A stretch of DNA of 64,000 bases from positions 434,001 to 498,000 of the forward strand of contig NZ_STGV01000004.1 in NCBI RefSeq assembly GCF_004912165.1, given 5' to 3'. Under the pieces are notes generated by a model. It was given only the letters and a program-made list of their open reading frames with translations. It ran no database searches and had not been told where the DNA came from. Of this stretch, positions 9,323 through 18,197 are shown piece after piece. Within the stretch, counting starts at the first letter, position 1. Every line of letters starts with the position of its first letter. The DNA is from Peteryoungia ipomoeae (GTDB taxonomy: Bacteria > Pseudomonadota > Alphaproteobacteria > Rhizobiales > Rhizobiaceae). The position numbers and the translations under genes are program-made.

Positions 9323-10081
9323 TCAGGAGCGTGGCGGCGTTGCAGGCATATCCTGTTCGGGGCGCAAGCCCTGGCCGCGGTCCCAGCCGATGGCGAGGCG
9401 CAGATAGGTGGCGACCGTCTTGCCGTATTCTGACAGCATGGTGCGCATGGCGGCCGGTTCGCTGTACCAGTCGCGGGTTTTCAGATCGGCATTCACCACG
9501 GGGTAGCCGATGAATTGCGTGCTGCTGTCGCTATGCCGCAATTCCATCAGGCTGCGCGACAGGTGATAGTTGCTCGTCACCACGAGAACCGAGCGATAGC
9601 CCTTGTCGCGAATCCACAGCGCCGTCTCGTTGGCGTTGCCGATGGTGTCGATCGCCGCATAACCCATGTCGATGCAGCAGGCGAAGAGGTCGGATGACGT
9701 GCCGGTGGTGCGGCGGATCTGGCCGGCCGTGGTCTGCGGGTTGACGCCCGAGATCAGCAGCCGCTCGCCGGCGCCGTCACGCAGAAGGTCGATCGCCTGT
9801 TCGATCCGCTGATAGCCACCGGTCAGCACAACGATCGCATCTGCCTTGACGGTTTCAGGCGGGCGCAGATTGGTGACGTGATCGGCAAATACCAGGAAAC
9901 CCGCAATGAGGCTGGCCAGAATCATCAGCACAAGGATGCCGCCATAGCGGAGGATGCGCCGCACGACGCCGGAGCGCACGAAGGGGCTCCAGCGTCCCTC
10001 GTTCTGCGCTCCCTCTCGCTTGTGTTCGTCTTGGCTCAGCCGTTGCATGTCCATTATCCGTGAATAGCCCGGATTTCCCAT
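9323..10081 (-). CDS. YdcF/SanA-like DUF218 membrane protein
   Basis: A 252-residue protein with one N-terminal membrane helix (about residues 45-67) and a DUF218 domain starting at ADAIVVLTGGYQRIEQAIDLL, followed by LLISGVNP, the ETALWIRDKGYRSVLVVTSNYHLSRS block and a C-terminal tail. The family includes ElyC and SanA, which affect envelope integrity and vancomycin sensitivity in E. coli. The start is uncertain: ATGs at 10081, 10054 and 10048 are in frame and none has a strong ribosome site. It lies 42 bases behind ftsX and before plsC. Confidence 0.82.
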   Translation of the reverse strand: MGNPGYSRIMDMQRLSQDEHKREGAQNEGRWSPFVRSGVVRRILRYGGILVLMILASLIAGFLVFADHVTNLRPPETVKADAIVVLTGGYQRIEQAIDLLRDGAGERLLISGVNPQTTAGQIRRTTGTSSDLFACCIDMGYAAIDTIGNANETALWIRDKGYRSVLVVTSNYHLSRSLMELRHSDSSTQFIGYPVVNADLKTRDWYSEPAAMRTMLSEYGKTVATYLRLAIGWDRGQGLRPEQDMPATPPRS

Positions 10082-10123
10082 GGGGAACAGGCGGCTTTAT
10101 GGCAGGTCAACACTTGCACCCAG

Positions 10124-11122
10124 TCAGTCGTCCAGAAGCCCATCGGTCCGGCTCGGATCGGAACGGATCAGATCGATCTCGTCAATTGTGCGCATCACAG
10201 TCAGGCGCGCCGTGGCCGTTGTCAGCAGCGCAATAAATACCATGGTTGCAAAAATGCCGAGATACCCGCCCCAGCCGATGGTGAAGGTGCCGAACAGCGC
10301 GGTGGCCTGATCGCTTTGCGGGGTGGCCAGTGACCGGCTCTGCCAGAAGCTTGCAATCGCAAATAGGATGGCAGCCAGCATGCCGCCGGCGAAGGCACCC
10401 TTCAGGCTGATCTTGAAGAAATGCCGCTGGAACTCCTGGGCGACGAAACCGGCTTCTGCCCCAACGAAATGCAGCACCTCGATGATGTGCCGGTTTCCCG
10501 AAAGCGCACCGCGGGTGGCAAAGATGACGGTCAGCACCATCGCGACAAAGACGAGGATCAGCACGCCTGAGCCGATGAAGACAGTGGTTCGCGCCATCTG
10601 CACCAGCCGGTCGACCCAGGTCCGGTGATCGTCGAGGAAGGCTTGCGGCACTTCTTCCGCCAGCATCGTGCGCATGGCTTCGAAATCGGGCGGATTGCTC
10701 TCATCGATGGTGATCACGACAAGCCGCGGCACCGGCAGTTCCGAAAGGTCAAGCCCGGTGCCGAGCCAGGGTTCAAGCAGGCGCGCAGTTGCCGCATCGT
10801 CCATGATCTGGCCGTCGCGGGTGCCGACAAAGGTCAGCGCCACATCCTTGGCCCGGTTGAGCGCCGCGTCCATGTCGAGCCCGTCTTCCGGCTTGATCTG
10901 GATGGTGATCTCGCGGGCGATCTGGCTTTGCCAGCCGGCGGCTGTCGCCCGCACCATCGAGACGGCACCGAGCGTCAGGCAGGCCAGAAACGCCATAATG
11001 GCGATCACCACCATCAGCGCATTGCCCTGAATGTTGGAGGGGGGAAGGATCGGCCCCGTCGGGCGGACCGTCATTTCAACCCGGCGTGCCGGCTGTTGCT
11101 CGGGGCGCTTGCGCTCACTCAT
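10124..11122 (-). CDS. ftsX: Cell division protein FtsX
   Basis: Membrane subunit of the FtsEX ABC-type complex, which couples the divisome to peptidoglycan hydrolases. The 332-residue product has the expected topology: cytosolic basic N-terminus, a first helix near 38-60, a periplasmic domain of about 110 residues, then three helices toward the C-terminus. ATG 11122 gives an 8-base overlap with ftsE (ATGAGTGA), the usual coupling; an ATG at 11140 is also in frame. The extended polar N-terminus is typical of rhizobial FtsX. Confidence 0.92.
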   Translation of the reverse strand: MSERKRPEQQPARRVEMTVRPTGPILPPSNIQGNALMVVIAIMAFLACLTLGAVSMVRATAAGWQSQIAREITIQIKPEDGLDMDAALNRAKDVALTFVGTRDGQIMDDAATARLLEPWLGTGLDLSELPVPRLVVITIDESNPPDFEAMRTMLAEEVPQAFLDDHRTWVDRLVQMARTTVFIGSGVLILVFVAMVLTVIFATRGALSGNRHIIEVLHFVGAEAGFVAQEFQRHFFKISLKGAFAGGMLAAILFAIASFWQSRSLATPQSDQATALFGTFTIGWGGYLGIFATMVFIALLTTATARLTVMRTIDEIDLIRSDPSRTDGLLDD

Positions 11123-11774
11123 AGATGTCGAGCCGCCCATCGGTCAAAATCATCCGGCGCGCGTCCACCTGGTCCATCAGGGCCAGGTCATGCGTGGCGA
11201 TCACCACGGCCGTACCCAGCCGGTTGAGCTCAAGGAAGAGGCTTAAGAGCCGGCGCGCCATGGGCGGGTCGACATTGCCCGTCGGTTCGTCGGCCAGCAG
11301 GATTTCCGGCCTGTCGATCAGGGCACGCGCAATCGCAACACGCTGCTTCTCACCGCCAGACAGGACAGGCGGCAACACATTGATGCGCTCGCCAAGCCCG
11401 ACCCATTTCAAGAGCTCGATCACATCCTGCTTGTAGGTGCCTTCTTCCTTGCCGCGAACCCTGAGCGGCAGTGCCACGTTCTCGTAGGTCGTCAGATGGT
11501 CCAGCAGGCGAAAATCCTGGAAGACGATGCCGACGCGCCGGCGGAGCATCGGCAGCTCGCTCCGCGGAATACGCGTGATGTCGCGCTCGAAACTCCTGAT
11601 CAATCCACGTGTCGGCTGGAGCGACATGAACAGGAGTTTGAGAAGCGTCGTCTTTCCCGCCCCCGAAGGGCCGGTGAGAAACTGGAAGGATCGCCCTGGA
11701 ATGTCGAAGGTGAGGTCGCGGAGGATTTCCGGCCCCATTCCATAGCGCAGGCCGACATTTTCGAAGTGGATCAA
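11115..11774 (-). CDS. ftsE: Cell division ATP-binding protein FtsE
   Basis: ABC ATPase partner of FtsX. In 219 residues it has Walker A GPSGAGKTTLLK, Q-loop FQDFRLL, signature LSGGEKQRVAIARAL, Walker B ILLADEPTGNVD and the ATHDLAL switch histidine. Its length matches the family. It is the first gene of the minus-strand cluster with ftsX, a DUF218 protein and plsC. The region upstream (11775-11972) is shared with a divergent membrane-protein gene and contains a CtrA-like box. Confidence 0.95.
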   Translation of the reverse strand: MIHFENVGLRYGMGPEILRDLTFDIPGRSFQFLTGPSGAGKTTLLKLLFMSLQPTRGLIRSFERDITRIPRSELPMLRRRVGIVFQDFRLLDHLTTYENVALPLRVRGKEEGTYKQDVIELLKWVGLGERINVLPPVLSGGEKQRVAIARALIDRPEILLADEPTGNVDPPMARRLLSLFLELNRLGTAVVIATHDLALMDQVDARRMILTDGRLDIYE

Positions 11775-11883
11775 TGGCTGGCCCAGTGTAACGGTGCTGA
11801 TCGTAAGCGATTAAGTCTTTGTCTCTCAATGCCCGGTTAACACCGCGACCTGTTGTCGACGGAGAGCGTCTCTTTCCGAAGCA

Positions 11884-11891
11884 TTAACCAT
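11884..11891. promoter_or_regulatory. CtrA-like box TTAACCAT between ftsE and the divergent gene
   Basis: The 8-mer TTAACCAT is a common half-site of the alphaproteobacterial cell-cycle regulator CtrA. It lies about 110 bases upstream of ftsE and 82 bases upstream of the gene at 11973. A further TTAAC lies at 11837-11841. No full TTAA-N7-TTAA site is seen, so this is a suggestion from sequence only. Confidence 0.3.
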
Positions 11892-11972
11892 TTGAATTTA
11901 CGACTGGTAAGGATTCGTTTCAACCATCGAGTTTCACCACGGTGAAATTCGATCGCGCGAGAGGCTCCGACG

Positions 11973-12635
11973 ATGAGCGCATTCAGCCGGCATAAGCAGC
12001 CCGGGGGCCAAATGGCCGACCTCCTGCCGCCGGATCACGCACGTCGAAGGCCACGAGGGCGGGCCGCAAATCCTATGGCACGCGATGTGGTCGACGCCGA
12101 TTTTATCGTGATAGGCAAGGCGACGGCCCCTGTCGAGCCAACCGCCGAGGTGCCGACCCCCAGGCTCGATGGCCCTTTCCTTCCTCGGGCTTTGCTCTGG
12201 CTGTCGAAGGCGGCCGCTCTTGTTGAGGCAAGGCTGCAGAGGCTGCCGGACCGGCATTTCGCCAATCTTGTCGCGGCAAGTTTCGTGGTTGTTTTTCTGG
12301 CCGTCGTCCTTCACGTCATGCGCATGAGTGAGCACCCGGAGATCGCGGCCCGACCGCTCGATCTCGTCCATGTGAATCTCACCCCGCAGGATCGCAACGG
12401 CATGCGGGTGCTCCTGGTCAATGCGATCGTGGAAAACCGTTCACGTGCACGGCTTGCTGTGCCTCAACTTCGTGCAGATCTGCTCGTCGATGGTCAGGTC
12501 GTTGCCAGCACCTATATTGCGCCGCCCGCAGGCGAACTTGAGGGCGGGCAAAGTCGCGGATTGTCTGCGCGGCTCCAGCATCCCGGTGGAAAAACGCCGG
12601 AGCTTCGGCTTTCCTTTGACGATACGGGTGTTTGA
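11973..12635 (+). CDS. Single-pass membrane protein divergent from ftsE
   Basis: A 220-residue protein I cannot name. The first 95 residues are basic and proline-rich, probably cytosolic and disordered. One hydrophobic helix follows (about 97-117, FANLVAASFVVVFLAVVLHVM), then a periplasmic domain of about 100 residues. The run VLLVNAIVENRSRARLAVPQLRADLL resembles the FxLYD/DUF3426-type beta domain. Rhizobial relatives at this position often start with an MJ0042 zinc ribbon; this one has no cysteine in its N-terminus, so the ribbon is absent. Divergence from ftsE and a CtrA-like box hint at envelope or division biology. Confidence 0.65.
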   Translation: MSAFSRHKQPGGQMADLLPPDHARRRPRGRAANPMARDVVDADFIVIGKATAPVEPTAEVPTPRLDGPFLPRALLWLSKAAALVEARLQRLPDRHFANLVAASFVVVFLAVVLHVMRMSEHPEIAARPLDLVHVNLTPQDRNGMRVLLVNAIVENRSRARLAVPQLRADLLVDGQVVASTYIAPPAGELEGGQSRGLSARLQHPGGKTPELRLSFDDTGV

Positions 12636-12718
12636 CCCGTACGACTGTGCTAATGCAGCCGCAAAAGCGGTCAAAGCCGGCGACACGTTGCGCTGACCGG
12701 TCCAGTTAGGAGAAAACC

Positions 12719-13261
12719 ATGCCCGTCGTTCGCGGAAAAACTATCGAGCCGCTGTTCACCGCCGAACAGATCAATGCCCGCAATCACGAGCTGGCGCGGG
12801 ATATCCTGGCAGGGCCTTGCGACGACCTTCTGGTCATCTCCATTCTCAAGGGCTCCTTCATCTTCGCCGCCGATCTCATCCGTGCCCTTCACGATGTCGG
12901 GCTCGCACCGGAAGTCGAATTCATCACCCTGTCCAGCTATGGCACAGGCACGGTGTCGCAGAGTGTGAAGGTCATCAAGGATATCGACAGCGATGTGAAG
13001 GGCCGCAATGTTCTGCTGATCGACGATATTCTGGAGTCTGGCCGTACCCTGCTGTTTGCGCGCGAACTGATGTATGAGCGCGGTGCCGCCAATGTCACAA
13101 TCGCTGTCCTGCTCGACAAAAAAGTTAAGCGAAAGGAACAGTTTGAGGCGGATTACGTGGGCTTCGAATGCCCCGACTATTTCGTCGTTGGTTACGGCAT
13201 GGATGTTGCCTATGCATTTCGCGAATTGCCCTTTGTCGGCGTCGTCACGGGTGACGCGTAA
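12719..13261 (+). CDS. hpt: Hypoxanthine phosphoribosyltransferase
   Basis: Purine salvage enzyme that joins hypoxanthine or guanine to PRPP. The 180-residue protein has the type I PRTase features: SILKGSFIFAADLI, the flexible loop with SSYGTGTVSQSVK, and the PRPP-binding LLIDDILESGRTL. The C-terminal YFVVGYGMDVAYAFRELPFVG block is typical of bacterial Hpt. Its ATG has a TAGGAG ribosome site. It lies about 80 bases behind the unnamed membrane protein and 150 bases before cpdR. Confidence 0.94.
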   Translation: MPVVRGKTIEPLFTAEQINARNHELARDILAGPCDDLLVISILKGSFIFAADLIRALHDVGLAPEVEFITLSSYGTGTVSQSVKVIKDIDSDVKGRNVLLIDDILESGRTLLFARELMYERGAANVTIAVLLDKKVKRKEQFEADYVGFECPDYFVVGYGMDVAYAFRELPFVGVVTGDA

Positions 13262-13306
13262 GCGTTCCGCCGGCGGTCGCCCTGACGGTTTGTCGCTCAC
13301 GGGATG

Positions 13307-13314
13307 TTAACCAT
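13307..13314 (+). promoter_or_regulatory. CtrA-like box TTAACCAT upstream of cpdR
   Basis: TTAACCAT lies 99 bases upstream of the cpdR start. The same 8-mer occurs once more in this window in an intergenic region, beside ftsE. Since CpdR controls CtrA proteolysis, CtrA input at its promoter would close a regulatory loop. The assignment rests on motif identity alone. Confidence 0.35.
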
Positions 13315-13412
13315 GGGGCGGATCTGGGGTTGTGGCGTTTACCACTCGCAAACGAAACCATGGTGATTTGAGCCCGTAGAAGTCAACGGAATGCGGGAGC
13401 AAATTATAAACC

Positions 13413-13772
13413 ATGGCGCGGATCCTGATCACCGAAGACGAAGATTCCCTGCGCTCCTTCGTGGCCCGCGCGCTGCGGCTGGATGGGCATGAAACACGCG
13501 AGGCCTGCGATGGCGCCGAGGGCCTCGAAATGCTGGCCGAAGGCACCTATGACCTGCTTCTGTCGGATATCCGCATGCCGGTCATGGATGGCATCGAACT
13601 CGCGCACCGCGCCCATTCCGATTTTCCGGCCATGAAGATCCTGCTGATGACCGGCTATGCCGAGCAGCGCGAACGCGCCGACGATCTCGCCGCAAAGATC
13701 GTCGACGTGGTGTCCAAGCCCTTCGCCCTTCCCGATATCCGCAAGGCTGTTGCGATGGCGCTGGCAAGCTGA
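13413..13772 (+). CDS. cpdR: Response regulator CpdR
   Basis: A stand-alone receiver domain of 119 residues with no output domain. The acidic pocket is in ITEDEDS, the phospho-acceptor is D52 in SDIRMPVMDG, the conserved Thr is in LLMTGYAEQ, and the lysine is in VVSKPFALPDI. In alphaproteobacteria the unphosphorylated form acts as a ClpXP adaptor and promotes turnover of CtrA and other cell-cycle proteins, under control of the CckA-ChpT relay. The sequence style and size match the CpdR group. A terminator follows at 13809-13840. Confidence 0.9.
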   Translation: MARILITEDEDSLRSFVARALRLDGHETREACDGAEGLEMLAEGTYDLLLSDIRMPVMDGIELAHRAHSDFPAMKILLMTGYAEQRERADDLAAKIVDVVSKPFALPDIRKAVAMALAS

Positions 13773-13808
13773 GCGGCCGAAGGCCAGCCCCCATGTGGTA
13801 GACGAAGT

Positions 13809-13840
13809 AACCCGCTGGGCCAGGCCGCAGCGGGTTTTAT
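13809..13840 (+). terminator. Rho-independent terminator after cpdR
   Basis: AACCCGCTG pairs with CAGCGGGTT across a short GC-rich loop, and TTAT follows on the plus strand. It lies 37 bases after the cpdR stop and just beyond the 3' end of the convergent TIGR02302 gene. The U run is short, so efficiency is uncertain. Confidence 0.65.
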
Positions 13841-13873
13841 TCGCCTCTATCCGCATGACGTCGTCTTGCGGCC

Positions 13874-16495
13874 CTATTGAATGTCCAGCAGACGCTCCAG
13901 ATATTGCCGTTCCATTTCGGGGCTCGCATTTTCGCCCAGCTTCTCGCGAATGGCTTCCAGGATCTCGCGGGCACGCTGCACGTCGATCTCGTCCGGCACC
14001 TTCACCTGCTCGCCAAAGTCGGGGCCATTGTTGGCTCTTGGGCGGCCAAGCGGGTCTCGGCCATTCTGGTTTCCAAGGCCTGCCTGGCCGGGGCCCTGTT
14101 GCCCCTGCTGGCCCTGCATCGCCTGCATCATCTGGTTCATCATGTCGCGGGCGCCCTGGCGCAAGGCTTCGAGCGCGCGGCCCTGACCTTCGACCGCGCG
14201 GTCACCCTGGCCTTCGCCAAGAGCCTCGCCGGCACCTTGCATTTCCTGTTGCGCCTGGCCGAAGCCTTCGCCGGGTTGCATGCCAAGGCCCTTCAGGCCT
14301 TCCTGCAACTCGCCCAGCTGCTTGCCAAGACCCTCCTGCTGCTCACGCAGCTGCCGCAGTGCTTCACGCAGCTGTTCGGCGGTCATGTTATCGAGGTTCT
14401 GCTGGCCCTCTTGCCCTTGCTGTCCTTGTTGGCCTTCCTGCTCCTGACCTTCGGCGCCTTCTTCACCCTCCAGCGGGTCGCCGCGCTGCATGCGGTCCTG
14501 CAGCGCCTGGTCGAGACGGAAGGTCTCATCCATCAGCCTCTGCTGCTGCTGCATGATCTCGCCAAGCTTGTCGATCTGCTGGCGGGCGGCGCTGTTGTCG
14601 CCCTGCTGGCCCTGTTGCGGGCGCCCGGCCTGGAGATTGTTCATCATCCGCTGCAACTCGGACAGCAGTTGCCGGGCCTCGTCGCGGTTGCCGGAGCGGG
14701 CGAGGTTTTCCAGCTGGTCCAGCATGTTGTTCAAATCCTGCTGGCGCAGCACATTCTGGGTGTTCTGCTGCTGCTCGCCGGCCTGGTTCTGCATGCGCTC
14801 AGCCATGGCCGAGAGGAATTCCTGCATGGCCTCACGCAGTTCGGCCATCAGCTTCTGGATTTCCTCGTCGGTTGCGCCGTTTTCCAGCGCATCGTTGAGC
14901 GCCTGCTGGGCATCGCGCAGCCGGCGTTCGGCAAGTGAAAGATCGCCGTCCTCGATGCCGAGCGCAATCTCCCAGAGATAGTCGGCTGTGTCCTTCAGCT
15001 GCTCCTCGCCGCGGGCAAGCTTCATCCGGGCGCGGGCGCTTTCGATGGCAATGAAGTTGCCAAGATCGGGAATGGTCTCGTCAGCCCGGATGACCAGCGC
15101 CTCGTTCAGCGCCACCGCGTAGGCCATGTCCCGCGTATCGAGCGAAAAAGCCTGACGCTGCTCGGAAACCGAGCCCGCCAGCGGGTTGGTGAAGTTGCGG
15201 GCCGGAAGGTCCATCTCCACCGGCGCACTGCGCCCGGTCTGGCCAGCGCCATCGGTTGCCACAAGCGTGATGCGGACCCGCGTGCCGGAGATCGGGTGTT
15301 CGGTGATGTTGCGGCTTGCAACCCCCTTGGTTTCGCGGGCGTTGTAGCGGGGCAGGTCAAGCTTGTAGTCCGGTGGCGGATAGAGCGGAGTCGCCCCTGG
15401 CTTTACGTCAAGAGGCTCGATCTCGGCTCTCGCCTCGCGCAGGCCATAGTCATCCTTGGCCAGAAAGGCGATCTCGAGCGCCCCATTGGCGGCACGGCGC
15501 GGTTCGCCGTCAAAGCTAATCTCGGGTGTCTTGTCGGCAATGACGCCGATCGCCCAGGAACGGTCTGCAACGCGCAGCTCACCGCTCTCGGCAAGCTTGA
15601 GTTCGTGCGTGCGTGCAGCACTCGGAAGCGGTGCCGGCGGCGGTGTGGGCACGCCATCGACCATGGCCACCGGCTTGGCCGGCTCCTCGCGCACGGCCAC
15701 GTCCTGAACCGGGCCGTCACCCTCGGGTTTGAAGAGAACCGGCTCGTCAAGGGCGCCGCCGCTGATCCTCACGGTCATCGTCGAATTCTGCGGTACCGTT
15801 ACACCCGCCTCCTGCGTGCCGAGGCCGGAGAGGAAGACCGGCGGCTGGCCGGTATAGCCCGGCGGCGTGATCCAGGCGTCGATGCGAAGCGAGGGCAGCT
15901 CGGCTTCCGCCACCGGGCTGCGGAAGGCATCGGCCACAGAGCCCGCGCCATTGGATCCGGAATAGGCAAGCGCCGTGACAAAAAGCAGGGCGGGAATGGT
16001 GCGCAGCGCATAGCGGTCGAAGCGGGCGATGTCGGGTTGCGGCATGCCGGCATCAAGCGCTGCGATGCGTTCAGCCATGCGCCGCTGGTGTTCCTGCCAG
16101 AGGGCGCGGGCAAAGGGTGTTTCGGCGGAGAGCTGATCGTCCTGCACGGCCACCGGCTGGTGGGCCAGGCCATTGCGTTCTTCCAGAAGCCGATCCGCTT
16201 CCCGGATGGTCGGCAGTTTCAGCCTGAGGAAGGGAATGAGCGACCAGACGAAGGCAAAGACCAGAGCGAAGACCAGGGCCAGACGGGCGTATGACGGCAA
16301 TTCGCGATAGACGCCGAACCAGCCCAGCGAAACGAACAGGGCTGCAATGCCGGCCACGGGCAGGAACAGCGGCAGGATGCGCTCGGCAAACAGCACGGCA
16401 CGTGCCAGCACGCGCTTCAGGCCGACCTTGCGCGATAGGGCGCGGTCATGCTCGAAGGCGCCTCGTCTGTGGCCGGGCGGTCGGCTGTCTGTCAT
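13874..16495 (-). CDS. TIGR02302/DUF4175 family membrane protein
   Basis: An 873-residue protein. Hydrophobic helices lie near residues 35-60, 66-90 and 160-178. A large, probably periplasmic region follows, with Ig-like or beta stretches. The C-terminal 300 residues are very rich in Gln, Glu, Gly, Met and Leu and form long predicted coiled coils (QNLDNMTAEQLREAL and similar). This architecture is that of the TIGR02302 family, found in alphaproteobacteria beside lysA; its function is unknown. It is last in the minus-strand run argH-lptM-lysA. The Gln-rich tail explains the long Leu-rich open frames on the opposite strand. Confidence 0.85.
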   Translation of the reverse strand: MTDSRPPGHRRGAFEHDRALSRKVGLKRVLARAVLFAERILPLFLPVAGIAALFVSLGWFGVYRELPSYARLALVFALVFAFVWSLIPFLRLKLPTIREADRLLEERNGLAHQPVAVQDDQLSAETPFARALWQEHQRRMAERIAALDAGMPQPDIARFDRYALRTIPALLFVTALAYSGSNGAGSVADAFRSPVAEAELPSLRIDAWITPPGYTGQPPVFLSGLGTQEAGVTVPQNSTMTVRISGGALDEPVLFKPEGDGPVQDVAVREEPAKPVAMVDGVPTPPPAPLPSAARTHELKLAESGELRVADRSWAIGVIADKTPEISFDGEPRRAANGALEIAFLAKDDYGLREARAEIEPLDVKPGATPLYPPPDYKLDLPRYNARETKGVASRNITEHPISGTRVRITLVATDGAGQTGRSAPVEMDLPARNFTNPLAGSVSEQRQAFSLDTRDMAYAVALNEALVIRADETIPDLGNFIAIESARARMKLARGEEQLKDTADYLWEIALGIEDGDLSLAERRLRDAQQALNDALENGATDEEIQKLMAELREAMQEFLSAMAERMQNQAGEQQQNTQNVLRQQDLNNMLDQLENLARSGNRDEARQLLSELQRMMNNLQAGRPQQGQQGDNSAARQQIDKLGEIMQQQQRLMDETFRLDQALQDRMQRGDPLEGEEGAEGQEQEGQQGQQGQEGQQNLDNMTAEQLREALRQLREQQEGLGKQLGELQEGLKGLGMQPGEGFGQAQQEMQGAGEALGEGQGDRAVEGQGRALEALRQGARDMMNQMMQAMQGQQGQQGPGQAGLGNQNGRDPLGRPRANNGPDFGEQVKVPDEIDVQRAREILEAIREKLGENASPEMERQYLERLLDIQ

Positions 16496-16629
16496 CCCTT
16501 AGGTCTCCGAAAGCGCGGGCCGCAAGGATCGGCGCCGTCGGGTCGAAGATAGCAGTCTTTGTGGCGAAGACGAGGGGCGAGGCCCGGCGAGGGGGATTTT
16601 TCCCGCCCCATCGCCGAATTGTGAACGGC

Positions 16630-17898
16630 TCAGGCCAGCCAGTCGGGCACGGAATCGAGCGCGATCAGGTCGTCATAGCTCGGACGCGCGCGAATCACAT
16701 GGAAGTCGCCGTCCTTCACCAGCACCTCCGGCACCAGCCGGCGGGTGTTGTAGGTGCCGGCCTGCACGGCGCCATAGGCTCCGGCCGAGCCGACGGCAAA
16801 GAGGTCGCCGGGCTTCGGCATCGCCATCTCGCGGTCCAGAGCCAGATAGTCGCCGGTTTCGCAGACGGGACCCACGACATCGGCCTTGATGCGGGGCGCG
16901 TTCGCCGCCGAAATCACCACCGGCCGGATCTCGTGATAGGCCTCGTACAGCGTCGGGCGGATCAGGTCGTTCATCGCGCCGTCGACGATGACGAAGGTCT
17001 TGTCGCCGCCGTCCTTCACATAGATGACTTCGGTCACGAGGATGCCGGCATTGCCGACGATCAGGCGGCCGGGTTCGGTGACGATGCGGCAGTTGAGGCT
17101 GGCAAGCTGGTCCTTGACGATCCGCGCATAGGCGTCAGGCTCTGGCGGCGGATTGTTGTCGTCCTTGTAGGGAATGCCAAGGCCGCCGCCGACATCGACA
17201 TGGTCGATCGCGTGGCCGTCGGCGCGCAGCGTCTCGACGAGTTCGCGCAGCAGGCGGAAGGCATCCTCGAAGGGCTGCAACTCGGTAATCTGGCTGCCGA
17301 TATGCATGTCGATGCCGGAAACCGTGATGCCCGGCAGTTCGGCGGCGCGCGCATAGACGGCGCGGGCACGTTCATAGGAAATGCCGAACTTGTTTTCCTT
17401 CTTGCCGGTCGAGATCTTGGCATGCGTCCTGGCATCGACATCCGGATTGATGCGGAAGGAAACATGCGCCTGCTTTCCGGCCTTCACCGCACGCTGGTTC
17501 AGGACTTCCAGCTCCGGTTCGCTTTCCACGTTGAAGCAGTAGATGCCGGCCTCAAGCGCGAGATCCATCTCGCTTACCGTCTTGCCGACGCCGGAAAACA
17601 TGATCCGCTCCGCCGGGATGCCTGCGGCGAGCGCCCGGCGCAGTTCGCCTTCGGATACCACATCGACGCCCGCGCCGAGGCGGGCCAGCGTTTTCAGCAC
17701 CGCCTGGTTGGAATTGGCCTTCATCGCATAGCAGACGAGCGCATCGACGCCGTCGAAGGCCTTTGCAAACACCTTGTAGTGCCGCTCGAGCGTTGCCGTC
17801 GAATAGCAGTAGAAGGGGGTTCCGACAGCCTTTGCAATCTCGGGGATGGCCACGCCCTCGGCGTACAGGACGCCATCGCGATACTCGAAGTGGTTCAC
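16630..17898 (-). CDS. lysA: Diaminopimelate decarboxylase
   Basis: PLP enzyme that converts meso-diaminopimelate to lysine, the last step of the pathway. The 422-residue fold-type III protein has K60 in CYAMKANSNQ for PLP, the HIGSQIT segment, the glycine-rich DVGGGLGIPY phosphate loop, and the C-terminal GPVCETGDYLALDR with the cysteine that reaches the partner active site. Its length is normal. It follows lptM by 13 bases. The lysine theme links to lysC at 54.4 kb. Confidence 0.95.
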   Translation of the reverse strand: MNHFEYRDGVLYAEGVAIPEIAKAVGTPFYCYSTATLERHYKVFAKAFDGVDALVCYAMKANSNQAVLKTLARLGAGVDVVSEGELRRALAAGIPAERIMFSGVGKTVSEMDLALEAGIYCFNVESEPELEVLNQRAVKAGKQAHVSFRINPDVDARTHAKISTGKKENKFGISYERARAVYARAAELPGITVSGIDMHIGSQITELQPFEDAFRLLRELVETLRADGHAIDHVDVGGGLGIPYKDDNNPPPEPDAYARIVKDQLASLNCRIVTEPGRLIVGNAGILVTEVIYVKDGGDKTFVIVDGAMNDLIRPTLYEAYHEIRPVVISAANAPRIKADVVGPVCETGDYLALDREMAMPKPGDLFAVGSAGAYGAVQAGTYNTRRLVPEVLVKDGDFHVIRARPSYDDLIALDSVPDWLA

Positions 17899-17911
17899 GG
17901 CATTTGACCTG

Positions 17912-18100
17912 TCAGAGAAGCGGATCGAGAAGGAAGGGAGAATCGGGGCCCTTCGGCGTTTCGCTGCCCCGCAGGTTCTGCTTCTCCACGGGGGTGCTCG
18001 GGAGGTCGAGGTCGCCCTTGCGACCGCAGGCGGAGAGTGCCATCGAGGCAGCCAGCAGCAGAGAGAGCGTGAGCGTCGTGCGTTTCAGCGAATTTACCAT
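17912..18100 (-). CDS. lptM: Small lipoprotein, LptM (YifL) family
   Basis: A 62-residue lipoprotein precursor. The basic start MVNSLKR and hydrophobic helix end in the lipobox ALSAC with lipidated C25, followed by GRKGDLDLP, the hallmark GxKGxL motif of the LptM/YifL family. In E. coli LptM helps mature the LptDE lipopolysaccharide translocon at the outer membrane. The gene sits between argH and lysA, the usual place for this family. It is short enough to be easily missed. Confidence 0.85.
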   Translation of the reverse strand: MVNSLKRTTLTLSLLLAASMALSACGRKGDLDLPSTPVEKQNLRGSETPKGPDSPFLLDPLL

Positions 18101-18197
18101 GACCGGTCCATCGATTTGTTAAGCCCCTCTTCGCTCTAGCGAAAAAAGGGGCGCTTGTGCACCCCCGATTTCGTGATCTGTCTGCGTGTCGGCGTGA

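Noticed and set aside
13877..17907. Plus-strand frames of 353, 332 and 538 codons opposite the TIGR02302 and lysA genes
   Set aside because: The Leu-rich membrane-like appearance of the first arises from the complement of Gln codons in the coiled-coil tail. The real genes are on the minus strand.
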